64,000 nucleotides of DNA, from NCBI RefSeq assembly GCF_035222485.1, contig NC_085922.1:3053001-3117000 (forward strand), written 5' to 3'. The notes below the pieces were generated by a model. That model searched no databases. It was given only the letters and a program-made list of their open reading frames with translations, and had not been told where the DNA came from. Below are positions 1 through 10,525 of the stretch, piece after piece; the stretch's first letter is position 1, and each line of letters begins with the position of its first letter. The position numbers and the translations under genes were made by a program. The stretch is from Podospora pseudoanserina. Taxonomy: Eukaryota > Ascomycota > Sordariomycetes > Sordariales > Podosporaceae.

Positions 1-563
1 GCCAGCCAGAGGTTTCACCGGCGCCTTCATCCTCTTCATCAGCAGTAGCAGGACCAGACGAAAAGCACAGCGACGACGGCCTGATAGTCTGCAAATGGGC
101 GAAATGCATTTCCTCGCCAACCCCCCGATTTCAAGATGATTTTCGCACCCACGTCGAAGAAGTCCATCTTGTACCGTTTGCCTGGCACTGCGGTGACGGA
201 CCGCAGAACACCTCTGTCAGCCCCAAGCCTGAAGTCATGCTGCCGGCACTACCGAAATATTTATTCGATGAGGCAGGTCGACAAGTTACACCCTCAGTAG
301 CAGATCAACAGCTCGAGACAGATGAGGATAAGAGGAGAAGGGTTTCAAAAATAGCGGCCCTGACTGAGAAGGCTAATGAGAACGCGCCAGACGAACCGGA
401 GTATGATGAGAAGCAGATGGAGCTTATTATCGCATTTATGGAGAAGAGGAACTTGAGGCAAAGGGAACTGAAGAAGTATGCGGAGTGGGTGACGGGGGAG
501 GGTGTTATCTTGCCCGTGGAGGAGAAAGAGGAGAGGGATAAGTGGAGGGGGCGGATGAGATGA
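1..563 (+). CDS. C2H2-type zinc-finger protein, C-terminal part only (5' end outside window)
   Basis: An open frame enters the window at its first bases (codons in phase with position 3) and stops at 561-563, so only about 186 C-terminal residues are visible. Near the start of the fragment there is a Cys-x4-Cys pair (VCKWAKC) followed by a phenylalanine and a His-x4-His pair (THVEEVH), which is the layout of a C2H2 zinc finger. A highly charged tail rich in Glu, Lys and Arg follows, ending in WRGRMR. Fingers of this sort usually bind nucleic acid or protein partners in the nucleus, but one finger does not fix the function. I do not recognise the family. No intron is seen in the visible part. 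The coding assignment is fairly safe because the frame is open to the edge and has a coherent domain; the function is unknown. Confidence 0.6.
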   Translation, partial: QPEVSPAPSSSSSAVAGPDEKHSDDGLIVCKWAKCISSPTPRFQDDFRTHVEEVHLVPFAWHCGDGPQNTSVSPKPEVMLPALPKYLFDEAGRQVTPSVADQQLETDEDKRRRVSKIAALTEKANENAPDEPEYDEKQMELIIAFMEKRNLRQRELKKYAEWVTGEGVILPVEEKEERDKWRGRMR

Positions 564-2012
564 GTACTGGACTGTTGAGGCGGGAATTTATGCCGATTGC
601 CATGAAAACATAGAACGGTTATCATTCATGGCGGTTGGTTTTTCATAGCTACTAATCTTTGGCGCTGATGGGGCCCATCATAGCGTTACTGCGTGTTGGT
701 GTGGAGATATTTTGTATATGATAACAGACTTAACGGACTGCAGAGCATTTTGGCCTAAAAGAGCAAGAAATATCCTCACGGTGACATGACTCGACCAATG
801 GACCTGGAGTGTGTGAGTGTGACACGCGGCCCCGTTTTAGTGTATTTGTAAGTCAAGCTGTCCAAGTGCCGGACGGGCGCGGTGGTCGATCGGGTGGTCC
901 GGAATGCTCCTTGCGTAGATCAGTTGGTAGCTTAAACTCTTGATACGACAGACTCTCTTCCTTGTTTTTGGGGCGGATGGTGGGGTTTATTTCATTCGTA
1001 TAGGTGAGGCCAACGACAATGCTAAGCAGAAAGATATGCAGTTCAACCAAGGCACCAAAGAGTTTTTTATTTTTATTTTATTTTTTTAAATAAAAGAGAA
1101 AAAAAAGGGCGGACTTGTTTCCCAGGGCAGCAAGCCATTCATTCTATTCCAGTTGAGGCTCTCGGAAATAAGGGGATTTAATCCATGTTAGACTCTCTGG
1201 TCAAGGTCAACCGGCCCGTTTGGTCCAAAGTGGAAGGCGAGAGTTTGTCAGTGGTTGTCTGGTGTAAGCCAAGGTGGCATCTAGAACTTCTGGATATGCA
1301 CTCTCATCCTGCGGAGGGTTTTTGTGAGCTCTCAAGAAAAGGCCGATCCTTGACTTGACTTTTTCATGCTCTGATATTTTGGTATAATTTTGTTACAAAT
1401 ATTACCTGATGTTCTGTGATATAGTTCCCGTGCCAAAGAGCAAAAAAACAAAGTTCGCCCGCTCAGTCGCCACTTGACATGGCTGGCTGTTTCTCCGGCC
1501 GCTTGGAAGCCCTGGTTGTCAGGGACTGCTTCAATGGTCCACGTAGCACAGCATGCAAATCATAAACTTTTGAGAAAAATAATAAATGTTGCCCTCTCAG
1601 CTCAACAAAAGAAAAAGAGGCTGCATACCAGGCTCAGGTCAGGCGTGGCTCCGAGGAAGAGCGCTGAGTGGTTGCAGTAACACAGCCCTGCAACAGGGCA
1701 CAAGCGGAGAATCCCGTGACTCTTCCCCAGGGCCGCTGTCGCTGAGCTGGGCTTGCTTGGGGCCTGGATCCCTGGAAGCCGCAGCGGGCGCCGACTGCCC
1801 CCCGACTGGCCCCGACTGGCACTCTCTCTGCATCATCTCTAGTGGACGGCCACGCCCACGATCCACACCCCAACATCATCCACATCCACTGTCCACGTTC
1901 CCCATTCTCTAAACTAAGTGCTGGTCGTCATCCGCCTTCGCCTTTTCAATCCCTCTTTTTTGCAGACCGAACATGGAACGAGCCCCATGAGAGCTGCCCC
2001 GACGACCGTACC
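564..2012. other. Intergenic region between zinc-finger gene and NRC-2-type kinase
   Basis: About 1.4 kb with no gene that I can support. It should hold the 3' end of the upstream gene and the promoter and leader of the kinase gene. A/T-rich low-complexity sequence lies near 1060-1105. Pyrimidine-rich sequence near 1880-1965 precedes the kinase start, which is common in fungal leaders. Confidence 0.6.
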
Positions 2013-4124
2013 ATGCCGTCAACCAAAAGCACAAATGGCGATAGCCACTTCCAGCAAAAGATAAAGAGTTTCTTCCGCATCAACTCGTCCAGCAGCAGTC
2101 GCGATGCCACCACCCCGGACCGGGAGCGCGGCGGCGTCTCGGGCCCCCTGCGCTCCGAGAACAACAAGCCCTCCCGCAACACGAGGTTCTTCAGCGTCGG
2201 CCGCCTGCGCAGCGCGACCACCGCTAGCGAGGGACATCCGCTCGACGAGGCCATGAGCCCGACTGCTCATGCGAACCCCTACTTTGCCCACCAGGGCCAG
2301 CCCGGCCTACGACATCACAATGACGGGTCCGTACCCCCGAGTCCACCCGACACCCCGATGCTCAAGGTCGACGGCCCCAACGGCGGGCCCGTGGAGAAGA
2401 TATCGGCGAGCACCAAGGAGGAGCTCGCGAGGAAATTGAGGAGGGTTGCCAGTGCCCCGAATGCACAGGGCTTGTTTTCCAAGGGCAACGGCAGCGGGGA
2501 AAGACCACAAACCGCCGAGCTTAGCAAGGAGCCTCTCGCCGAGAGTAAGGACTCGACGAGCGTGGGATTTGCCGACGCCCAGACACCACCCGGCAGCGCG
2601 GTGGAATTGGCCACGTCTGTGCCGGAAGGGGATAGCCTCGGGGCGCTGCCACCACCGAACCAGTCGCCGTTGGCGTTCCGCAGGACGTATAGCTCCAACT
2701 CGATCAAGGTCCGGAATGTGGAGGTAGGCCCCCAGAGTTTCGACAAGATCAAGTTGATTGGTAAGGGTGATGTGGGTAAGGTGTATTTGGTGAGGGAGAA
2801 GAAGAGTTCAAGGCTGTATGCCATGAAGGGTTAGTCTGTCCAACCTTGGCTGGAGGAATGTGCTGGCTGACATGTCACACAGTGTTGAGCAAGAAGGAAA
2901 TGATCAAGCGCAACAAGATCAAGAGAGCGCTGGCAGAGCAGGAAATCCTCGCGACGAGCAATCACCCTTTTATCGTCACTCTCTATCACTCTTTCCAGTC
3001 CGAGGACTACCTCTATCTATGCATGGAGTACTGCAGCGGCGGCGAGTTTTTCAGGGCGTTGCAGACGAGACCGGGCAAGTGCATATCGGAGGATGACGCC
3101 CGCTTCTATGCGGCTGAGGTTACGGCCGCGTTGGAGTACTTGCATCTGATGGGTTTCATTTACCGGGATTTGAAGCCAGAGAGTATGTCTCGATCACTGC
3201 ATGCGCCGTGTGGGATGTGTGCTGACAACCCGTCACAGATATTCTGCTTCATCAGTCTGGCCATATCATGCTTTCAGATTTCGACTTGTCAAAACAGTCT
3301 GATCCCGGCGGCAAGCCGACGATGATTCTAGGGAAGAACGGCACCAGCTCGACATCGCTGCCAACCATCGATACCAAGTCGTGCATTGCCAACTTCCGAA
3401 CGAACTCTTTTGTTGGCACAGAAGAGTACATCGCGCCCGAGGTGATCAAGGGCAGCGGGCACACCAGCGCCGTCGACTGGTGGACGCTGGGTATTTTGAT
3501 CTACGAAATGCTGTACGGCACCACACCGTTCAAGGGAAAGAACCGCAATGCGACATTCGCCAACATCTTGCGCGAAGACATTCCCTTCCCGGACCACGCG
3601 GGCGCACCGCAAATATCAAAGTGAGTCTCCTGTCGCATCGCAGTCGCATGCACCATCGCATTTGTCAGAAGCCATTACTAATGCTATCTCTCTCTCACCC
3701 CAGCCTCTGCAAGTCATTGATCCGCAAACTATTGATTAAAGACGAGAACCGTCGTCTTGGCGCCAGGGCAGGTGCATCCGACATTAAGACCCACGGCTTC
3801 TTCCGGACGACGCAGTGGGCCCTTATCAGGCACATGAAGCCGCCCATTATCCCCAACCAAGGACGTGGTATCGACACGATCAACTTCAGAAATGTCAAGG
3901 AGTCTGCCAGTGTCGACATCAGCGGGTCCAGGCCGATGGGGGCGAAGGGTGTGCCGCTGGATAGTGGGTTAGCGACACCAGGCGCCGAGACGCCAGATCC
4001 GTTTGAGGAGTTCAACAGTGTCACGCTGCACCACGATGGGGAAGATCACTATGGTCAGCACTCGCCACCAGCACACCAGCAGCACAGGAATAGCGGAGGT
4101 GGCAAGAATGGGTATGATTCGTAG
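2013..4124 (+). CDS. nrc-2: AGC-family serine/threonine protein kinase, NRC-2 / flippase-kinase (Fpk1) type
   Basis: Four exons are inferred: 2013-2829, 2883-3182, 3239-3620 and 3704-4124, giving 639 residues in frame. The ATG at 2013 is preferred over 1842 because the MPSTK start fits what I recall of NRC-2. The first ~240 residues are Ser/Pro-rich and probably disordered. The kinase domain begins near residue 245 with the glycine loop GKGDVGKV. The catalytic loop is YRDLKPEN, split by intron 2, and the metal-binding motif reads DFD in place of DFG. The activation segment is [12 protein letters not shown], and a DPFEEF motif near the C-terminus resembles an AGC hydrophobic motif. The DFD form is typical of fungal NRC-2/Fpk1 and plant AGCVIII kinases. 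In yeast Fpk1 activates lipid flippases at the plasma membrane; in Neurospora nrc-2 represses conidiation. Role here is inferred from family. Confidence 0.92.
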
Positions 4125-4220
4125 GGGGATACTCAGCTGCCACAGAGGGACCATAACAGCAGCAGGTTTGGGTTGCTGGTGGGGAGTTGTGTACCTGGGG
4201 TGTGGGGGTCAGGTGTACTA

Positions 4221-4253
4221 GGAGGAGGAGGAGGAGGAGGAGGAGGAGGAGGG
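4221..4253. repeat. (GGA)n microsatellite
   Basis: Eleven GGA units in a row lie about 100 bp after the stop of the NRC-2-type kinase gene, probably within its 3' untranslated region. Confidence 0.9.
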
Positions 4254-4599
4254 CCGAGGGAAACGAGAAGCGAGAGCTGGGGAGGTGTGTCCTCTATTAC
4301 CACGACGAGGGGAAGCGGTGCATCATCTAGCAGGATTATAACGGGACAGCAGCAGCGGCAAACACAAGCACATCATCAACAGTCTGGTCATCATCGGAAG
4401 GATGGCGAAGGGAGGTTGTGGAAGCAGCCGTGGTTTTGCTTCTTATGAAACATGTAAATGAGACGAGAAGAGCAAAAGAGAATGGAAATGAGAGGGGGTT
4501 GAGGGCAAAAAAAGAGGAACTGTTCAAAACATTTTTGGTCGTTTTTTTTTTTCGGTGGGGGCAAAGGGATTGGTGTTTTTGCTGTCTTGTTTTTTTTAA

Positions 4600-4622
4600 T
4601 TTTTTTTTTTTTTTTTTTTTTT
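4600..4622. repeat. Poly-T tract
   Basis: About 23 consecutive T bases sit inside a longer T-rich stretch (4541-4657) downstream of the kinase gene. Confidence 0.9.
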
Positions 4623-5643
4623 ACGCTTTGGTGTTTGTTTTGATGTGGTTTCGTTTTTAAACACACACGCGCAGACAGGCACCTATTTTGAAGAAAGGAG
4701 GGAACGGGAGGGGACGAGCTGGGAAGGGTGGTGGGTGGTGGTGGTGGTGGGAGCAAGGCTTTTTTTATACACTAACTACTACATCCTACTACTACTATTA
4801 ACTACTACGCTACCGCTACGTACTCTATGTTTGAGTGAAGAGATGAGATGGTGGGCTGAGGCACATGTTATTGAAGGATTTGTTCTGATCTGTTGTATGT
4901 GACATGTCTCCGTGGGTGACTACCTAGAAAAATTGCAAGCTCTTGTCAGTCCTAGGACCCGAGGTTGCTTTCTGGTTCGCTCTTCACTTGAAGTCGTTTT
5001 ATATAACTGTTCAATTTGTGCAGCGAGGCTCTCGAAAGACAAGTGCAACTATGGCGTATGTGGGGCTATAATTACTGCCTTTCACATCGTTCCCTTCTCA
5101 TCAACTTCATCAATGGTTAAAGTCAGGGTTTTTCCTATTTTTCAGTTCGTCTGCTATCTTTCTCCATACCATTGGAAGGCTTCCGCAGTGCCTCGACATC
5201 GCCTTGTATGACTGACGAAAATACCCTCGAATTTCGACAGATCAGCAACTCGAACTTCAGCTGTGTAGGACAGAGCCCAATCACGTATCACACCATAATA
5301 TACAGCCCTCGGATTCCAGCACCTACATACACGCTGATAATGTTGCCTGCTTCATATTTCTATGCAGATGTCTAAGCCTTGGGTCGATCGTCGGTCGGCC
5401 CCCAATCATAACCAACACCAAGCTTCACGGCGAGTGGCTGTTTGTTCTTGGCCTTCATCGCACTGGACCATACTGACGGCCGAAGGAGTGCCTTGTAACA
5501 TGCACGGTTCGTGTGGAAGGAGGTCGCGGCGAGGGTCTATAAGGCATCGACACAGCTCTGATTCATCGAATGTCTTCTATTTTCAAGCTTTCTCTCTATT
5601 GAGCTGGATGGCTCTATTCACTCCCAGCCTGCATTGAAGCAAA

Positions 5644-7652
5644 ATGACGAGGCCACAGACCACACATATGGACGACAACCACAACGAACACCGACTACTC
5701 GACCACGAAAGGCCACCACCAGTATCAGAAGGCGCGAGCCTCGTCAACAACGAGAAGTCAAAGACAGGTCAACCGGAAAAGCCATGGACACCAGGCTTTG
5801 GACCACGCTTCCCCTGGATAGCGAGTCTGTCCATACTATTCTCTTTTATCCTGGTCGGGCTCATGATCTCCATCACAGTTCGGGCAGATGACACGAAAGT
5901 CGACTCTTGGGCTGCGTCACCACCGGTTCTTCTTGCGATTTTCTCCACTGTCGCCAATGCCCTCATCCAAGTTGCCCTGGTAAGAGGAGCTGCCATTACG
6001 TGGTGGTATCTTGCTATGCGGCCGGCTCGGCAAAGTCTTGTTCAGGATATACACTGGCGCTGGGCAGCGGCTGGTGGCATAGTCGATGCTGTGGAGAGCA
6101 TTCTTCGCCGAGGCCTGAGCAAGACGGCTGTTGCGTGCTCCTTTGCAACGATTGTGGCTATCAACGCCCCGCTCTTGCAACGCGCGGTGGGCGTAAGAAC
6201 TCGAGAAGACTTTAGAGCTGGTGTGCAAATCGGTCCGGTGTATGCAGCTCCGCGGCTCCCACAAGGCTTTGGCGCTGTGGCACTTGGAAGGTACAAGGAG
6301 CTGAGCCCAGCGAAGAACTTTAGTGAGGTGATGGGGGAGTATTTCAGCAGATCGCCAATGATGATTCAGAGTGATGGGGTCAACATCACGGGAGAATACA
6401 CGACCAAGATCACTGCTGTGGGATATCGCTTTGACTGCACGGCTGAGAACACCACTAGACTCCCGAGCTACAGCGAGGTCGACGAAGGGTACCAGTATTA
6501 CACGGGTCTCGGTGCCAACGTCTTTGTCAGTTCTCCGGTTTACAGTGAGAAGCCAAAAGATTTGTGGAATGCCAAATTCGTGGCCACGTTGCTGAAGAAT
6601 CCCCTTCGGGAAGTGGACACGAGAAAAGACGGCCGCCAGTTCTTTTATGATGCTGTGTGGAAGCCGGAGCAGGGGTGTATAGACGCCACGCATGGCATCG
6701 AGGTTCGATCACGCAACTGGTATGTAATCCTCCGTCTTGTGTACTGTACCACCAGTTGTTGCATTTTCCCCTGATGTATCTCTGTTTCTCACCGAGGTAC
6801 AAAGAAGACATTTGAGCTTGTTGGCTAAATCCCGAGAACAGTGACATCTACCCAGCGGTCGTCAAGTACCCTATCACCATCTCCAACAACACCATCAAAC
6901 TTCGCCCGAGCCCGTCGCCCCTTAACGATGAGCTAGTCTCGCTTGAGACCTTTGACGAGGCCATGGAAGATATGAACCGGGCCAGCTCTACGCACGGCGG
7001 ACTCGCGCTGTTGTTGAACCACCGCTTCTCGGCCAACTACACCATCAGACCGGTGACGCCCATGCAGGACAATCACCGGTGGGATGCGCTGTCGGAAGGG
7101 TACTTTGCCTACGAGATGGCCGCGACGGCTGCCGACGAAGTCAACTGCAACCGCAGATTCAAGGACCCGGGACCGATTATCTATGAAGCTGTTCGTGAAC
7201 TGGCGTTGCGCTCGGCTCTCGGGGCTGTGAACACGTCGGATCCTGAACACAAGCTGATGCTGGAGGGGGAGCAGACTGAGACGGTGGCGGTGTTTGTAGC
7301 TAACATGGCGTTTCTCTATGGGGCGGTGGCGGTTACGGTTTTGGCTACGGTGGCGGTTATGCCTTTGTATTATGGGTTTTGGAAGCTGGGGAGGGAGGTT
7401 TCGATGTCGCCGTTGGAGGTTGCGAAGGCTTTTCGGGCGGTGCAGTTGGAGGGGTGGCGTCTAATGCTGAGATTGGAGGGTTGCTCAAGGGGTGGGGGGG
7501 AGGCCGATTCGGTATGGGGTTGTTGAGGTTGAGGAGGGGGGTGGGTTTTGGGGATGGGGAAGCCGGGGAGGACGGTTCATCCTGATGAGATGGGGGAGAG
7601 GGATTCGCTTGAGGGGGATGGGGAGAGTGTAAGGGGGATGGAAGAAAGGTGA
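5644..7652 (+). CDS. Fungal multi-pass membrane protein of unknown function, with apparent 3' frameshifts
   Basis: Exon 1 is 5644-6719 and exon 2 starts at 6842, joining as ..NW to C-D-I-Y-P. After a polar N-terminus there are hydrophobic segments near residues 60-81 (WIASLSILFSF..), 92-125 (SPPVLLAIFSTVANAL..) and 160-180. A long extracellular-type region with NxS/T sites follows, then a final membrane segment (VANMAFLYGAVAVTVLATV) and LGREVSMSPLEVAKAF. This architecture is common in large fungal families of unannotated membrane proteins, some labelled DUF3176-like; no function is known to me. As written, the frame stops at 7526. Coding character instead moves to another frame three times, each time at a G run (7451-7454, 7489-7500, 7536-7553), and could continue to a stop at 7650-7652. 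One missing G in each run would explain all three shifts and give 629 residues. Assembly error or decay are both possible. Confidence 0.75.
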
Positions 7653-9041
7653 TGTGTGATGACTCCGTTGGGAGGGTTTTCGGGAGACTCGTTTTAGAGA
7701 TTGTGAAATTCAGGTCAGTCAAATCAAAGTTGTCTATGCTGTTGCCCATTCAGACGGTTACTTGATCACCTCGAGAGAAGCGTATAGTCAAACGCGTGGA
7801 GGCTAAACAATATGCTCGCAGGCATGGTATATCTAGACGAATCGCTCACAGTAAATATCTGCAAGTTTACATTCTGGGACATTTAACCCGCCTCGGGAAG
7901 TGACCATGAGCCATGCTCTAGAACATTTCTCGCCAGACGGTCACCCGAACGGTGGTGCTCCTGACCATAGAACATTCATGTAACCTTGCCCGCTCAACAC
8001 ACAGCCACACCTTCGTGTAAACATATCAAGTATCTAGCTACAGAACCTAACACCAAACCACCTTTTTCCACCAAAAGAACTTCTCGATTCTCCAAACTAC
8101 TTGGCCCGCAGCAGGTGCTCTCGCACCACCAAGATACTAGCGATCACTCTGCTACTGAACAGCCCCTGCAAGAATGGGAACACAATCCCGGGTTATACAA
8201 GAAGTCAGACTGGGCGGCATACAGTGGTATCCGTTCTTATGGCTGTATGCATGTTCGTCTCACTTCGTTTCGATGATGATTTGCGGGCTGGATCGGAGGC
8301 GAGGGGGGTGAATCGAGTGATTGCTGCTGCTGTTGCTGAAGGAGGGGAGGTGATTGGGGCAGGTTCAGGGGAAATGGAGGTGTAAATGGGGGTTATGGGT
8401 GGTCTGATGATGAGGTTATGTATGAGTATGAGGCATGAGATGGGGAATGAGATGAATGATGGTGGGGTTGATGGTGGGATTGAGGGTGAAAGGACAGTCA
8501 GTTCAGAGCTTCATGTGGGTTGTTCATGGTATACCAGCCTGCCAAATGGACAGTAATAAGGTATCATGGGGTTGTTAGTTGGAACCCAAACTTGCTCTCA
8601 CTTTTATCTTGCCTTTATTTCTGTTCGCATATGTACAACATTGCATCCATATCACGTATCAGTGTAGGGCATAGCGTTTCACTACGCAAGAACATTCTAG
8701 GTGGTTTGAGGAGCCAGTCCAAATATCGTGTGGATTTAAATGGTTGTAGTAAGGTACCATCCAATCCATCAACCACACCAACCCAATATTCTCAATCGAC
8801 TTTTCGGGCATGTCGGCATACATCGGGTATCACCAACCGACCAAGATAAGCCCGCTTCCTCCCGCCCTTGCAGGTGGTTCACTTCCCCTCTTCTCTTGTG
8901 AGATTTGAGAATTTTTCACGAGAATCAACCCTCTTACAAAAAAGTCTTGCTGAGGATCACAGCACTCAGCAATCTGGAATTCTATCATCTCCCTTCTTGT
9001 TTCGTTTTTAACATCGAGCAGTCATTGCTTCGACTTTGAAG
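7653..9041. other. Intergenic region, no recognised gene
   Basis: About 1.4 kb between the membrane-protein gene and the predicted mitochondrial protein gene, both on the plus strand. Overlapping short frames at 7986-8385 lack recognisable domains and I do not call them. Confidence 0.5.
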
Positions 9042-10081
9042 ATGTTCCAAATCATCCCCCGCCATGTGATAACCCGACGAGTGGTGCCCCTCACCGTGAG
9101 GGGAACAGGTGAGAATGCCTAACACTCACATGCCATTTGCTCTGCTAACCACACCATCAAGCACCACGCCTCACTCCTCTCTATCGCCAAAACCCCCTTC
9201 GTTACTACAGTGACAAGAAGGACCCTGACAAACTTAATCAAGAGCCAAAGAAAGAGGCCACCGATCCCAGCATCACCACTACCACCACCACCAAGCAAGA
9301 CGACATCCTCTCCCTCCGTCAAAAACTTCACAAAACCAACACCTGGCATGAAGCCGACCAACTCCGGAAACAGATCCGAAAACATGGGGAAGAAGTGACA
9401 GAAACACCAACCACATCAGCGACACCAGCGACACCAGCGACACCAGCAACCCCAGCACCAGCAACATCAGCAACACTAGCAAAACCAGCGACACCAACAA
9501 CACCAACAACACCATCAACCCCCGCCCAAGCCGTCAACCCCCCAGCCCAACCCCCAATCGACCTCCTCCTAAAACAACAGCTCTCTCTCCACCTATCCCG
9601 TCTCATCCAAGAATCAACAGACCAAACCCTCCAAAAACTCGCCCCCCTCACCAACCCCACCGCCACTCCAGGCATCGTCAATACCCTCAAAAGAATCGAA
9701 AGAAGAGCCTGGGCCTGGAGGATCTTCCTCCTCACTGCCGCCCTGGCCGGGACTGTAGTCCTAATCCCCGAGCACGAAAGGGAGTACTACATCTACCGCT
9801 TCAACGACGCGTGCGAAGAGGTGAAGGGGTGGTTTGACGAGGAGGTGAGAGGCGCCAGGAGGAAGAAGAGGGAGGAGCAAGAGCTGGAAAAGGAGAGGGG
9901 TGTTATCGAGGCGTTGACGAGGAGCGACATCAAGGTTGAGGCTTACCCTTCGCGAGATGATCAGCGTCTGTCCATCCTGTCAAAGTTCTTGTTTGTCCTG
10001 TTTTGGTGCTTTTGCTGGTCGGGGGGTTTTACCGGGTTGGTGCTCCCGGGGAGGGTGTTCAGGGGTGGGAAGGTTGAGTAA
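9042..10081 (+). CDS. Predicted mitochondrial membrane protein with Thr/Pro/Ala-rich linker
   Basis: Two exons, 9042-9108 and 9162-10081, are joined by a 53-nt intron (GTGAGA..CAAG, branch-like GCTAAC) and give 328 residues. The N-terminus is rich in Arg and hydroxyl or hydrophobic residues without acidic residues (MFQIIPRHVITRRVV.., then LYRQNPLRYYS), as in a mitochondrial targeting presequence. A charged stretch follows, then a Thr-Pro-Ala linker encoded by near-perfect CACCAGCGA-like repeats (9410-9530). Two hydrophobic segments, WAWRIFLLTAALAGTVVLI and FLFVLFWCFCWSGGF, flank a charged helix rich in Glu, Arg and Lys that could form a coiled coil. I do not recognise the family. Mitochondrial location and membrane insertion are inferences from composition only. 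Confidence 0.7.
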
Positions 10082-10525
10082 GGTGGGAATTGGCGGCTGG
10101 AAATGAATTTATGAAATAGAGGGATGGTTAGGGAGGGTAAGTCTTTGGGTACCTAGCAGGCGTTTTTTGTTACTTTTCTGTTCTTTTGCGGGATGTTTGT
10201 ATAGAAACGGGCAATATGAGACACACGACTCTTCATACACAATCATGTCTGCAACCCGCGAAACACCTGTTACAGCCGACATCACACCTGATGTAGGGCC
10301 CTAGAGCAGCCTTTTATTGCCAAGCACACACCTCCCAGCAAGCACCTAGACACCCTCTGCACTTCAAAAGACACATACCACACTCCTCAGAGCACCCATC
10401 ACACAACCAAATGACACCTACTTGCACTAACCAAAACACCTCCATTCCGACCAAAAAGACCTCGAAATGTATTACCCACGCCCCTATCCTATTGTTCCTC
10501 TACCCCTCCCCCAACTATATAAAAC
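10082..10525. other. Convergent 3' region between two genes
   Basis: This 444-bp stretch lies between stop codons of genes transcribed towards each other and should contain both 3' untranslated regions. It carries one GGTACCTAG word at 10148-10156. Nothing else is supported. Confidence 0.6.

Larger units (their letters stand above)
4125..5643. other. Intergenic region with homopolymer and triplet repeats
   Basis: About 1.5 kb without a supportable gene. It contains a (GGA)n run at about 4221-4253, a T tract of about 23 at 4600-4622 and a GGT/GTG-rich stretch near 4728-4750. Short open frames here are low-complexity or lack coding character. Confidence 0.6.

Noticed and set aside
7357-7749. 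Minus-strand Pro/Ser-rich frame opposite the membrane-protein gene 3' end
   Set aside because: It is the complement of the G-rich region; its openness comes from base composition.
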